A stretch of DNA of 14,884 nt from contig JAGBZZ010000271.1 of assembly GCA_017652965.1 (NCBI GenBank), positions 1 through 14,884 of the forward strand, in the 5' to 3' direction. The stretch's first letter is position 1, and every line of letters starts with the position of its first letter. Below, piece by piece: positions 1-6,432 of this stretch. The position numbers and the translations under genes are program-made. The stretch comes from Clostridia bacterium. Its GTDB lineage: Bacteria; Bacillota_A; Clostridia; Oscillospirales; CAG-272. Under the pieces are notes generated by a model. The model was not told the DNA's origin. It ran no database searches and worked only from the letters and a program-made list of their open reading frames with translations.

Positions 1-342
1 ACGGTAGAATTTGCACAAACAATTCTCCCCACACTTTCAAAGAGAAACAATATCCTCGTTTGCTTGGCTATCATATCCATGAGCGACATCAGCTTTGGAG
101 AAATGAAAGAAAAATTGAATTTTGAGGAAAACACCTTAAGGTCAGCTCTCGATGAATTGATTGCTATTAACGTTGTAATCGAAAAGAAATCCAAGCATAA
201 ATCTTTAGGCTTTACCTATGAAATCAACGAAATGTATCATACTTGTTTGTGTATTCTTTTTGCAACCCTTGAAATGCAACGCTATTCCTTAAAAGGAATT
301 TCATGTTGCATGGGATATGGTGATTATCCTATACAGCTTTAA
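1..342 (+). CDS. C-terminal part of an unrecognised AT-rich protein, possible winged-helix regulator (5' truncated by the window edge)
   Basis: The frame is open from base 1 to a TAA at 340-342, giving 113 residues, so the real start lies to the left of the window. The TTG at 64 and the ATG at 79 are in the same frame but have no ribosome binding site, so they are probably internal. Residues 26-62 of the visible part (EMKEKLNFEENTLRSALDEL, then a valine-rich segment and a lysine-rich stretch) have the look of a recognition helix plus wing, as in MarR- or GntR-like DNA-binding domains. The tail is Cys/Tyr-rich and matches nothing I recognise. Base composition and codons (AAA, ATT, TTT, GAA) are far more AT-rich than in every other gene here, suggesting transfer. 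A clean terminator follows immediately. The reading frame is secure; the DNA-binding role is only inferred from a helix-wing pattern. Confidence 0.6.
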   Translation, partial: TVEFAQTILPTLSKRNNILVCLAIISMSDISFGEMKEKLNFEENTLRSALDELIAINVVIEKKSKHKSLGFTYEINEMYHTCLCILFATLEMQRYSLKGISCCMGYGDYPIQL

Positions 343-348
343 ATTCTC

Positions 349-380
349 GCCCCGCCTTGTGCGGGGCTTTTATTTGTTTT
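349..380 (+). terminator. Rho-independent terminator of the AT-rich leftmost gene
   Basis: A 7-bp perfect GC stem (GCCCCGC 349-355 with GCGGGGC 361-367) and a 5-base loop are followed by TTTTATTTGTTTT. It begins 7 bases after the upstream stop codon, as expected for that gene's terminator. Confidence 0.88.
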
Positions 381-389
381 CTGCGTATG

Positions 390-417
390 AAAAAGCCATC
401 ACGAAACCGTGATGGCT
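390..417 (-). terminator. Hairpin with T-run, candidate terminator for the leftward FAD-MATE unit
   Basis: There is a perfect 10-bp stem (AGCCATCACG 394-403 with CGTGATGGCT 408-417) and an AAAC loop. Read on the minus strand the stem is followed by five T (complement of 390-394). It lies about 95 bases beyond the MATE stop codon, with no other leftward gene between. On the plus strand no T-run follows, so it is mainly a minus-strand signal. Confidence 0.75.
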
Positions 418-445
418 AAATTCAATTTTACCGCTAATTTTGCAC

Positions 446-471
446 GCCTTCGGGGAGGCTTTTTGTTTTTT
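446..471 (+). terminator. Second rightward terminator-like hairpin without an obvious gene
   Basis: A short stem (GCCT 446-449 with AGGC 456-459, possibly one more T-G pair) is followed by TTTTTGTTTTTT at 460-471, a strong plus-strand T-run. The leftmost gene already has its own terminator at 349-380, so this one either backs it up, ends a small RNA starting after about 372, or protects the convergent MATE gene from read-through. An inverted TGCAC/GTGCA (441-445, 476-480) flanks it. Confidence 0.6.
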
Positions 472-511
472 GACGGTGCAGGTAGCAAACCTCTCCCGTA
501 CCGCGCCACCT

Positions 512-1870
512 TTACCCTTCTCTCTCTTTCGGGTCTTTTCTCCCAAAGAAATACAGGGCGATGGCGCACATCACGATCTGAATGACGGTTGAAGTGGGGG
601 TTGCAAGGCCGATGCGGAACAGCGAGACCGGCTCGATGCGGCTGAAGATCCAGGAAAGCGGCAGGCGCAGACAGATCCCGCCAACGATCCCCTGTATCAT
701 CACGAAGGTGGTCTTACCCCGACCGTTGAAATATCCGATAAAGCAGAACAAGAAGGCGGTAAAGAGGCAGTCGATGGCGTACGCCTTCAGATACTCGGCC
801 GCGGGGGCAATGATGGCCGCATCCTTGGCAAACACGCCCGCCAACAGATTCCCGTGGAAGAAGGTGATATACCCCATGACCACACCGGCGGCCAGAGAGA
901 GGGCGATGCCGCAAAGCAAGGCCTTTTTGGCACGTTGCGGCTTCCCTGCACCGATGTTCTGTGCGACGAAGGCCGACATAGACTGCATAAACGACGACGG
1001 CAGAAGCATGATAAAGGCACAAACCTTTTCCGCAATGCCGATCCCTGCCGACTCATTGAGGCCGAGGTCGTTTACAATGGCATGAATGACAAGGAAGGAA
1101 ACGCTGACCAGAAGATCCTGCAGTGAAATGGGCGCACCAAGCTTCAGTATACGTTTGATGTGCGCGCCGTTTGGCCGCAGATGCTTCCACGTAAAATGAA
1201 AGGGCAGCTCCCGCCTGCGGATGATACAAAGCGAGATCAAAACACTCATCGCCTGTGCAAACACCGTGGCAAGGGCGGCGCCAACCGCCCCCATGTGAAA
1301 GACCGCCACAAGAAGCAGGTCACCGAGGATATTCAAAGCGCAGGCAATCGCAACCGTGATAAGCGGTATTTTGGAGTCTCCGATCCCTCTGAAAATACTG
1401 CCCACAAGGTTATACGCCACAATGAAGATCGTCCCCGCCGAGCAGATGACAAGATACTTCACGGTATCGTCAAAGGCCTCGGCAGGCGCGTGCATGATGC
1501 CGGCAAGCGGAGAGGCTGCGGCGATCATAACGGCGGAAAGCAGAAGCGAGGTGCCCGCAAACAGCACAATGCCGCTTCCGATGATCCTGCCGGCCTCCTC
1601 GCGCATTCCCGCGCCGATACGTTCTCCCACAAAGACCGTCAGCCCCATAGCAAGCCCCGTGATCACCACAGTCAGCGTATGCATGATCTGACTGCCGGTA
1701 GAAACGGCCGATACGTAGACGTCTGCCTTTTCGCCGCCGAACTGCCCGACGATCAAAAGATCCACCGCGCCGTAGGTAGCCTGCAGAAGGAGGGCAAGCA
1801 GAACGGGGAGGGCAAAGCGGATCAAGGGGGAAAATATCTTACCCTCTGTAAAATTTTGTGTTGATTTCAT
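512..1870 (-). CDS. MATE-family multidrug/organic-cation efflux transporter
   Basis: This 452-residue integral membrane protein has the usual length and 12-helix pattern of MATE exporters, which expel organic cations or drugs using an H+ or Na+ gradient. The N-terminal repeat opens with KIFSPLIRFALPVLLALLLQ and then AVDLLIVGQFGG, the family's hallmark around helices 1-2. A second, similar repeat starts near residue 240 (ILKLGAPISLQDLL), where MATE proteins have their second bundle; NGRG and a proline-rich helix end lie in the C-terminal half. The ATG at 1868-1870 has GAGGAG 5 bases upstream. It is the second gene after the FAD oxidoreductase, 58 bases downstream and on the same strand. I see no separate promoter in the gap, so it is probably co-transcribed, with the gap hairpin adjusting its dose. 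Family assignment is strong; the substrate and the subfamily (NorM- versus DinF-like) cannot be read from sequence. Confidence 0.93.
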   Translation of the reverse strand: MKSTQNFTEGKIFSPLIRFALPVLLALLLQATYGAVDLLIVGQFGGEKADVYVSAVSTGSQIMHTLTVVITGLAMGLTVFVGERIGAGMREEAGRIIGSGIVLFAGTSLLLSAVMIAAASPLAGIMHAPAEAFDDTVKYLVICSAGTIFIVAYNLVGSIFRGIGDSKIPLITVAIACALNILGDLLLVAVFHMGAVGAALATVFAQAMSVLISLCIIRRRELPFHFTWKHLRPNGAHIKRILKLGAPISLQDLLVSVSFLVIHAIVNDLGLNESAGIGIAEKVCAFIMLLPSSFMQSMSAFVAQNIGAGKPQRAKKALLCGIALSLAAGVVMGYITFFHGNLLAGVFAKDAAIIAPAAEYLKAYAIDCLFTAFLFCFIGYFNGRGKTTFVMIQGIVGGICLRLPLSWIFSRIEPVSLFRIGLATPTSTVIQIVMCAIALYFFGRKDPKEREG

Positions 1871-1886
1871 ATTGACTCCTCACAGA

Positions 1887-1923
1887 ATACGGATCCACCC
1901 GCACATTACAGGTGGATCCGTAT
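1887..1923 (-). other. Strong intercistronic hairpin between the FAD oxidoreductase and MATE genes
   Basis: There is a perfect 13-bp inverted repeat (1887-1899 with 1911-1923, core GGATCCACC/GGTGGATCC) and an 11-base loop. In the minus-strand transcript it begins 5 bases after the oxidoreductase stop codon and ends 5 bases before the GAGGAG of the MATE gene. Only TTCTGTG follows the stem, so it lacks the T-run of a true terminator. It may be a weak attenuator, a 3'-end stabiliser for the upstream message, or a modulator of MATE translation. Confidence 0.8.
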
Positions 1924-1928
1924 ACCTT

Positions 1929-3134
1929 TTAAAACACTTCCGCCAGATGAAGCTTGACACCGCGTGCGGCAAGCTCACGCTGAAGGGCGGCAATATCCAA
2001 AGTATCCAAGTCATCGGTCATGGCCGCGGCAACACCGGCGGCCTCGCCCGTCACGGCGCAGTCGGGAATCACGCGGGTGATATCCCACATATTATCGGCC
2101 ACCGAAATGCATCGGCCTGCCGCCAGAAGATTTTTCACTTCCCTGCCGCGCAGAGTGCCAAACGGGATCTCGAACACAGGCCCGCGTGCGCGCCAGTCGG
2201 ACACCATACCGATCGAATCGTCAAAGTGCTTTTTGACCTCCGCCTCATCAAGGGTATAAAGCCCGTCCAGGCGGCGTGTCATACGGAACTGCGGGGTGGT
2301 GGCAATGGTCGTCGGTACAAGGTCTGTTTCCCCGGCGGCACGGCGTGTAAGAACGTCGGCCTCGATGGCCGCGTGCGAATCCATCATAAAGCTTGTCACG
2401 CCCTCAACGCTTGTCCCGTCATACCCCGATTTCCCGATAGGCCCTGTCAGAAGGGCGGGGTTTTTGCGGATGGCAGACGGCGCATAGCCGTACATCTTCA
2501 GCTTATATTCGCCGCCCGAAAAATAGTAATACCAGCCGGAAAGGGCGTTGTCATAGCCATGGAGAGCCGTTTTGGCACTCGACAGATGACAGATATCGGC
2601 ATCTCCCGTGGCATCCACCACGCAACGTGAAACCGCGATAGCCTCACGGCCGGATTTGCTTTCGATCACAACGTGGTCGATCCTTCCCTCTCGCTCGGTC
2701 ACCGCCACGGCGGTCGCACCGTAAAGGATCTTGACCCCAGCATCGCGGAGAACGCGCCCACAGCTGATGGCAAAAAGCTGGGCGTTGAACTGCACCTCAT
2801 AGCGCAGCTTGCACTTTTCTTCCTTTGTCCCGTTTTCTAACCAAGGGGTAGGATAGCGCGCCTCGGCACCGTGCTCCATAGAAAGACGCAAAAGCTCCTC
2901 CGCAAGGCCAAACGAGACCTGCGTCCCCTCCCCGTCACAGAGAGGGAGATATATCGTCACAAGCCCTGCCGTAGCAAGACCGCCAAGCATAAATCCACGC
3001 TCCAGCAAAGTCACGCTGACACCCGAACGCGCCGCGGCAAGCGCGGCGGCGATCCCGGCGATCCCACCGCCGGCGACAAGGACGTCGGTCGTATATGCAA
3101 CAGGGGTTACACGGCTTTCCTTTACCGTATCCAT
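1929..3134 (-). CDS. FAD-dependent oxidoreductase (FAD_oxidored / PF12831-like)
   Basis: This is a 401-residue flavoprotein. After about 17 residues comes a Rossmann dinucleotide fold: VLVAGGGIAGIAAALAAARS (GxGxxG at residues 22-27), the second strand ending in VTLLERG whose Glu45 should bind the FAD ribose, and then GGLATAGLVT. Near the C-terminus NLLAAGRCISVADN, followed by RVIPDCAVTGEAAGVAAAM, is the second FAD-contacting block typical of this family, which also includes succinate dehydrogenase-like and sugar-associated oxidoreductases. I choose the ATG at 3132-3134 because GGAGG lies 6 bases upstream; a longer open frame to 3209 would start inside the promoter. Soluble and probably cytoplasmic. 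It is first of a two-gene unit with the MATE transporter and has a LacI/CcpA-type palindrome over its -35, so carbon-source control is plausible. The substrate is unknown. Confidence 0.9.
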   Translation of the reverse strand: MDTVKESRVTPVAYTTDVLVAGGGIAGIAAALAAARSGVSVTLLERGFMLGGLATAGLVTIYLPLCDGEGTQVSFGLAEELLRLSMEHGAEARYPTPWLENGTKEEKCKLRYEVQFNAQLFAISCGRVLRDAGVKILYGATAVAVTEREGRIDHVVIESKSGREAIAVSRCVVDATGDADICHLSSAKTALHGYDNALSGWYYYFSGGEYKLKMYGYAPSAIRKNPALLTGPIGKSGYDGTSVEGVTSFMMDSHAAIEADVLTRRAAGETDLVPTTIATTPQFRMTRRLDGLYTLDEAEVKKHFDDSIGMVSDWRARGPVFEIPFGTLRGREVKNLLAAGRCISVADNMWDITRVIPDCAVTGEAAGVAAAMTDDLDTLDIAALQRELAARGVKLHLAEVF

Positions 3135-3180
3135 CTTAAACCTCCAAGTGATCCGATTAACAATTACGCGACTACATATG

Positions 3181-3209
3181 ATTATAGCACGCCCGGCGAC
3201 AAAACGCAA
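3181..3209 (-). promoter_or_regulatory. Promoter of the FAD oxidoreductase-MATE unit
   Basis: On the minus strand TTGCGT (3204-3209), a 17-base spacer and TATAAT (3181-3186) preceded by TGC give a perfect extended -10 with a weak -35. The distance to the ATG at 3134 is about 40 bases, fitting a short leader with GGAGG at 3141-3145. Confidence 0.82.
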
Positions 3210-3220
3210 GCGCTTTCGTT
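3203..3220. promoter_or_regulatory. LacI/CcpA-like palindromic operator overlapping the -35 of the FAD oxidoreductase promoter
   Basis: AACGCAAGC / GCTTTCGTT form an 18-bp palindrome (8 of 9 positions per arm match) with the AAGCGCTT core characteristic of LacI-family and CcpA cre operators. It covers the entire -35 hexamer at 3204-3209, so a bound repressor would block polymerase. The regulator itself is not in the window. Confidence 0.6.
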
Positions 3221-3239
3221 AAAATAACAACCCTCTCGG

Positions 3240-3275
3240 CGCGCAGGGCGCCAAAAGGGCGCCCCCCGACGCGCG
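3240..3275. repeat. GC-rich inverted repeat between the divergent promoters
   Basis: An inner 7-bp stem (GGGCGCC 3246-3252 with GGCGCCC 3258-3264, loop AAAAG) is flanked by an outer CGCGC/GCGCG pair (3240-3244, 3271-3275). It sits upstream of both divergent promoters, so neither predicted transcript includes it. No T-run follows on either strand, so it is not a terminator. Function unknown; it may be a DNA-level element or a degenerate dispersed repeat. Confidence 0.5.
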
Positions 3276-3301
3276 GGTGGCACGCGGGCTATATTTTCTT
3301 A

Positions 3302-3330
3302 TTGACAAATACGCCTTTATTTGCTAAAAT
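3302..3330 (+). promoter_or_regulatory. Promoter of the YczE/YitT-like membrane protein gene
   Basis: TTGACA (3302-3307), a 17-base spacer and TAAAAT (3325-3330), with TGC directly before the -10. It is a near-consensus sigma-A promoter with an extended -10, about 42 bases ahead of the ATG. Confidence 0.88.
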
Positions 3331-3371
3331 CATAGAGGCTTTTCTTATGTATTTGCGTTTGGAGGAACTTC

Positions 3372-4097
3372 ATGAAACCTATCTCCCGCACCAACGAGTG
3401 CCTTTGGCTTTTTGGCATCATTCTCGTCGCCCTCGGCGTTTCTATCTGCAGCAAGGCCGATCTTGGCGTTTCCATGATCGCCGCCCCCGCCTTTATTGTC
3501 CATGAAGCGCTCATCACCCTGCTCCCCGGGATCTCCGTCGGAGTGACCGAATATATCATACAGGGGCTTTTGCTTATTCTCCTTTGCCTTATCGTGCGTC
3601 GGTTTGATTGGCGATATCTTCTCGCCTTCGCGGTAGCTGTGCTGTACGGGTATACGCTTGATCTCTTCCTTTGGATCCTTGGCGGCGTAACCTTTCAGGC
3701 GGTGTGGCTGCGTTGGGTCATGCTGATCGTGGGGGATACCGTGACGGCCCTTGGGGTGGCCTGCTTCTTCCGTACTTATATGCCCCTGCAGGTCTATGAG
3801 CTCTTCGTGGCCGAGATTTCCCTGCGCTTCGGGTTTGCCATTACCAAGGTGAAGCTCTCCTTTGATATGACCCTGCTTGCCCTTTCCCTGCTTTTGGCCT
3901 TTACCCTCTTTGGGGACGTAACATCCTTCCCGTGGGGAAAGATCGGCACGACCTGCTTTCACAGCATCGGCCTCGGCACTCTGGTCACCACCCTGATCAA
4001 CTCTCCCATCATCGCCTTGGCAGGCAGGCTTCTCGACCGCATTTTCGAGCCTACCCCCCTCTTTCCGCGTTTGGAGGGCATTTTAAAGCGCACGTAA
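3372..4097 (+). CDS. YczE/YitT-type integral membrane protein (DUF6198-like)
   Basis: This 241-residue, strongly hydrophobic protein has about six to seven predicted membrane spans: roughly residues 10-27, 36-50, 58-76, 82-104, 110-132, 165-182 and 200-218. The N-terminal LGVSICSKADLGVSMIAAPA and the KLSFDMTLLALSLL segment in the second half are typical of the YczE/YyaS/YitT group, a membrane family of Firmicutes with no settled biochemical role. The ATG at 3372 is preceded by GGAGG with 6 bases of spacing and by a near-consensus promoter. The ferritin-like gene follows 58 bases later on the same strand with no clear terminator between, so they may share a transcript. No signal peptide is needed. 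Family membership is fairly sure; whether it transports anything is not known. Confidence 0.82.
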   Translation: MKPISRTNECLWLFGIILVALGVSICSKADLGVSMIAAPAFIVHEALITLLPGISVGVTEYIIQGLLLILLCLIVRRFDWRYLLAFAVAVLYGYTLDLFLWILGGVTFQAVWLRWVMLIVGDTVTALGVACFFRTYMPLQVYELFVAEISLRFGFAITKVKLSFDMTLLALSLLLAFTLFGDVTSFPWGKIGTTCFHSIGLGTLVTTLINSPIIALAGRLLDRIFEPTPLFPRLEGILKRT

Positions 4098-4155
4098 TGC
4101 ATATCTGCTCCCCTTTCGGGCATACTGTAAGCAAAACCGTAAGGGAGGATCTATC

Positions 4156-4590
4156 ATGGCAGAACAGGATACCGTCAAGCTTTTGCGCGAATGCGATGCG
4201 GGGATCAAGATGGGGGTCGCCTCCATCGGTGACGTATTGCCGTATGTCAAGCAGGAGGCCTTCAAGCAGGCTTTGCTGACCTGCAAGCATGCGCATGAGG
4301 AGCTTGGCCTGGAGGCAGACAAGCTTCTTTCCGAGTATCACGACGAGGGAAAGGAGCCAAACCCGATCGCCAAGGGGATGTCGTGGGTCAAGACCAATAT
4401 GAAGCTTGGTATGCACGAAAGCGACAAGACGGTGGCAGACCTTATCACCGACGGATGCGATATGGGGGTAAAGTCGCTTTCCCGCTATCTCAACCAATAC
4501 CCGGCGGCAGAGGAAAGAGCCAAGGATCTGGCCAACCGTCTTATCCGGCTTGAGGAACAGCTTGGGGTAGATATCCGCGCCTATCTGTAA
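4156..4590 (+). CDS. Small all-helical ferritin-like protein, function unknown
   Basis: This 144-residue soluble protein resembles a short conserved family common in Clostridia and usually annotated as hypothetical or ferritin-like (DUF2383-like). The sequence predicts a helical bundle: LLRECDAGIKMGVASI (residues 9-24), LLTCKHAHEELGLEADKLLS (40-59), the family-typical KEPNPIAKGMSWVKTNMKL (66-84), ITDGCDMGVKSLSRYLNQY (97-115) and RLIRLEEQLG (128-137). Acidic and histidine residues recur on these helices (Glu12, His47, Glu48, Glu49, Glu133, Glu134) and could bind metal, but I cannot show that a di-iron site is complete. The ATG at 4156 has GGGAGG 7 bases upstream. It is last before a strong bidirectional terminator. 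Family recognition is moderate, coding status high. Confidence 0.82.
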   Translation: MAEQDTVKLLRECDAGIKMGVASIGDVLPYVKQEAFKQALLTCKHAHEELGLEADKLLSEYHDEGKEPNPIAKGMSWVKTNMKLGMHESDKTVADLITDGCDMGVKSLSRYLNQYPAAEERAKDLANRLIRLEEQLGVDIRAYL

Positions 4591-4616
4591 GCACACACCG
4601 TAAATATCGGCACCAC

Positions 4617-4661
4617 AAAAGAGAGGACAGTTCGGCATTTCACCGATCTATCCTCTCTTTT
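4617..4661. terminator. Bidirectional rho-independent terminator between convergent genes
   Basis: An 11-bp arm AAAAGAGAGGA (4617-4627) pairs with TCCTCTCTTTT (4651-4661), and an inner TCGG/CCGA (4632-4635, 4643-4646) extends the stem. Flanking A- and T-runs give a T-tail on both strands, ending the ferritin-like gene rightward and the ABC operon leftward. It abuts the ABC stop codon at 4663. Confidence 0.9.
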
Positions 4662-4662
4662 C

Positions 4663-6432
4663 TTATTCCTCAGCGAGGGTATCAAACTGTGCAAGGTAGA
4701 GTGCGCGGTAGAAGCTATCCTGCGATACCAGCTCATCGTGTGTACCCATCTCCACAATGCGGCCATCCCGCATGACAAGGATGACGTCGGCATTTTGTAT
4801 GGTGGAAAGGCGATGCGCGATCACAAACGAGGTGCGCCCCTGCATCAGGGTCTGCATGGCATCGTGGATCTCAAGCTCTGTCGTGGTATCCACGTTAGAG
4901 GTTGCCTCGTCCAAGATCAGCATCGGGGCATCGGTGAGCATGGCACGGGCGATGGTAAGCAGCTGACGCTGTCCCTTGGAGATCCCCGCGCCGTTATCGG
5001 TCAAAACCGTATCGTACCCTTCCGGCAGGGTCATGATGTAGGAATGGATGTGTGCCGCGCGCGCCGCGGCCTCGACCTCCTGCCTTGTGGCGGAGGGGCG
5101 CCCGTAGGCGATATTCTCATACACCGTCCCACGGAAGAGGAAGGGATCCTGAAGCACCATGGCAAAGGCGCGGCGAAGGTCATCGCGGCGCAGGGTGCGG
5201 ATATCCCGTCCATCCAGCGTGATCACGCCCGAGCCGATATCGTAAAAGCGCATCAGTAGGTTGATAAGCGTGGTCTTCCCTGCTCCCGTAGGGCCTACGA
5301 TGGCCACCAGTGAGCCCGGGGTGGCGTGCAGGTCAAGCCCCTTGATGATAGGCGTCCCCTCAACGTAGGAAAACGCCACGTCCGAGAAGGAGACCTCCCC
5401 GCGCACGGCATCCACAGCCGCTGCATCTTCGGCATCCGGGGGCTCGGGCTCGGCATCGATCAGGGCAAAGACACGCTCGGCTGCGGCCACGGCGCTTTGC
5501 AGCTCGGCTACGATATTGGCGACCTCGTTGATCGGCCCCGAGAACTTACGGGAATACTGCACGAAGGCGGCAAGATCACCAAGGCGGATACCGCCGCGGA
5601 GATACAAAAGCGCACCCATCACCGAAACGAGGGCAAGAGATACGTTGTTGATCGCCATGACCGAGGGGCCCGTGACGGTTCCGTTGGCCTCCGTCCGCGT
5701 ATAGGCCTCCACCGCCTCGGTATTTTTCCTGTCAAAGGCGGCAAGGACTGCCTCCTCACGCCCATAGGCGCGGATGGTCTTTTGCCCTGCCAGCATCTCC
5801 TCTACAAAGCCGTTCAGCTCACCAAGCTTTTTACTGCGATGGCGGAACATCGGGCGGACGCGGCCGGCCATCCAGCGGGTAAACCATACGGTAAAGGGGA
5901 TGGTGACGGCAAAGATCAGGACAAGGATCGGGGCGATGGTCAGCATCATGACAAGCGAGACAAGCACTGTCACGGCGCTTTGCACGATCTGCACGAAATC
6001 CGAGGATAAGGATTGATTGACGGTTTCCACGTCATAGGTAATGACACTGACGATATCCCCGCCCGAGCGACTGTCGAAGTACGAAACGGGAAGCGTGGTC
6101 AGCTTTTCAAAGACGTCATGCCGCATCCTGCGTGCCACGTGGCGCGAAAGGCGGATCATGACCACGCGCAAAAGGTAGGTAAGCACGGCCGAGGCCAAAT
6201 AGCATCCCAGCATCCATAGGACAAGCACAAGGATACGGTCAAGCGGAATATTGCCGGGGCCGGCCTCGATCAGATTGATCGCCTCGCCGGATAGCTTTGG
6301 CCCGTAAAGCGCCAGTGCCCCCGCCCCCACGCTTAAAAGCATGGAGAGAAGCAAAAGTGCCTTGTGATAGCCAAGATAGCGCCAAAGCCGTGCCAGAACA
6401 CGCAGGCGAAGTGTGGAGGTTTGTTTTTTCAC
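4663..6432 (-). CDS. ABC exporter half-transporter with the catalytic ATP site (subunit B of a heterodimer)
   Basis: This 589-residue protein fuses an N-terminal six-helix export domain (about residues 20-320) to a C-terminal ATPase. Walker A is GPTGAGKTT (380-388), the Q-loop is MVLQDPF (Gln428), Walker B is MLILDEATS with catalytic Glu509, and the switch histidine is His540 in VIAHRLSTI. Its signature motif, however, is ISKGQ (484-488) instead of LSGGQ. In heterodimeric exporters each ATP site pairs Walker A/B from one chain with the signature from the other, so this chain supplies the working catalytic machinery and the weakened signature. The start is GTG at 6430-6432 with an ideal AAGGAGG 6 bases upstream. 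GTGA overlaps the stop of the partner gene by 4 bases, so translation is coupled. Last gene of the operon. Substrate unknown. Confidence 0.95.
   Translation of the reverse strand: MKKQTSTLRLRVLARLWRYLGYHKALLLLSMLLSVGAGALALYGPKLSGEAINLIEAGPGNIPLDRILVLVLWMLGCYLASAVLTYLLRVVMIRLSRHVARRMRHDVFEKLTTLPVSYFDSRSGGDIVSVITYDVETVNQSLSSDFVQIVQSAVTVLVSLVMMLTIAPILVLIFAVTIPFTVWFTRWMAGRVRPMFRHRSKKLGELNGFVEEMLAGQKTIRAYGREEAVLAAFDRKNTEAVEAYTRTEANGTVTGPSVMAINNVSLALVSVMGALLYLRGGIRLGDLAAFVQYSRKFSGPINEVANIVAELQSAVAAAERVFALIDAEPEPPDAEDAAAVDAVRGEVSFSDVAFSYVEGTPIIKGLDLHATPGSLVAIVGPTGAGKTTLINLLMRFYDIGSGVITLDGRDIRTLRRDDLRRAFAMVLQDPFLFRGTVYENIAYGRPSATRQEVEAAARAAHIHSYIMTLPEGYDTVLTDNGAGISKGQRQLLTIARAMLTDAPMLILDEATSNVDTTTELEIHDAMQTLMQGRTSFVIAHRLSTIQNADVILVMRDGRIVEMGTHDELVSQDSFYRALYLAQFDTLAEE

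Noticed and set aside
1872..2630. 252-codon open frame on the plus strand opposite the FAD oxidoreductase
   Set aside because: It starts inside the intercistronic hairpin region, lacks a ribosome binding site and overlaps a well-supported flavoprotein gene.
3135..3209. N-terminal extension of the FAD oxidoreductase (25 extra residues)
   Set aside because: The extension would begin at the -35 element and has no ribosome binding site; the ATG at 3134 has GGAGG at ideal spacing.
4098..4155. Terminator after the YczE/YitT-like gene
   Set aside because: The only stem is about 3 bp around CCCTTTCGGG and no T-run follows; read-through into the ferritin-like gene is more likely.
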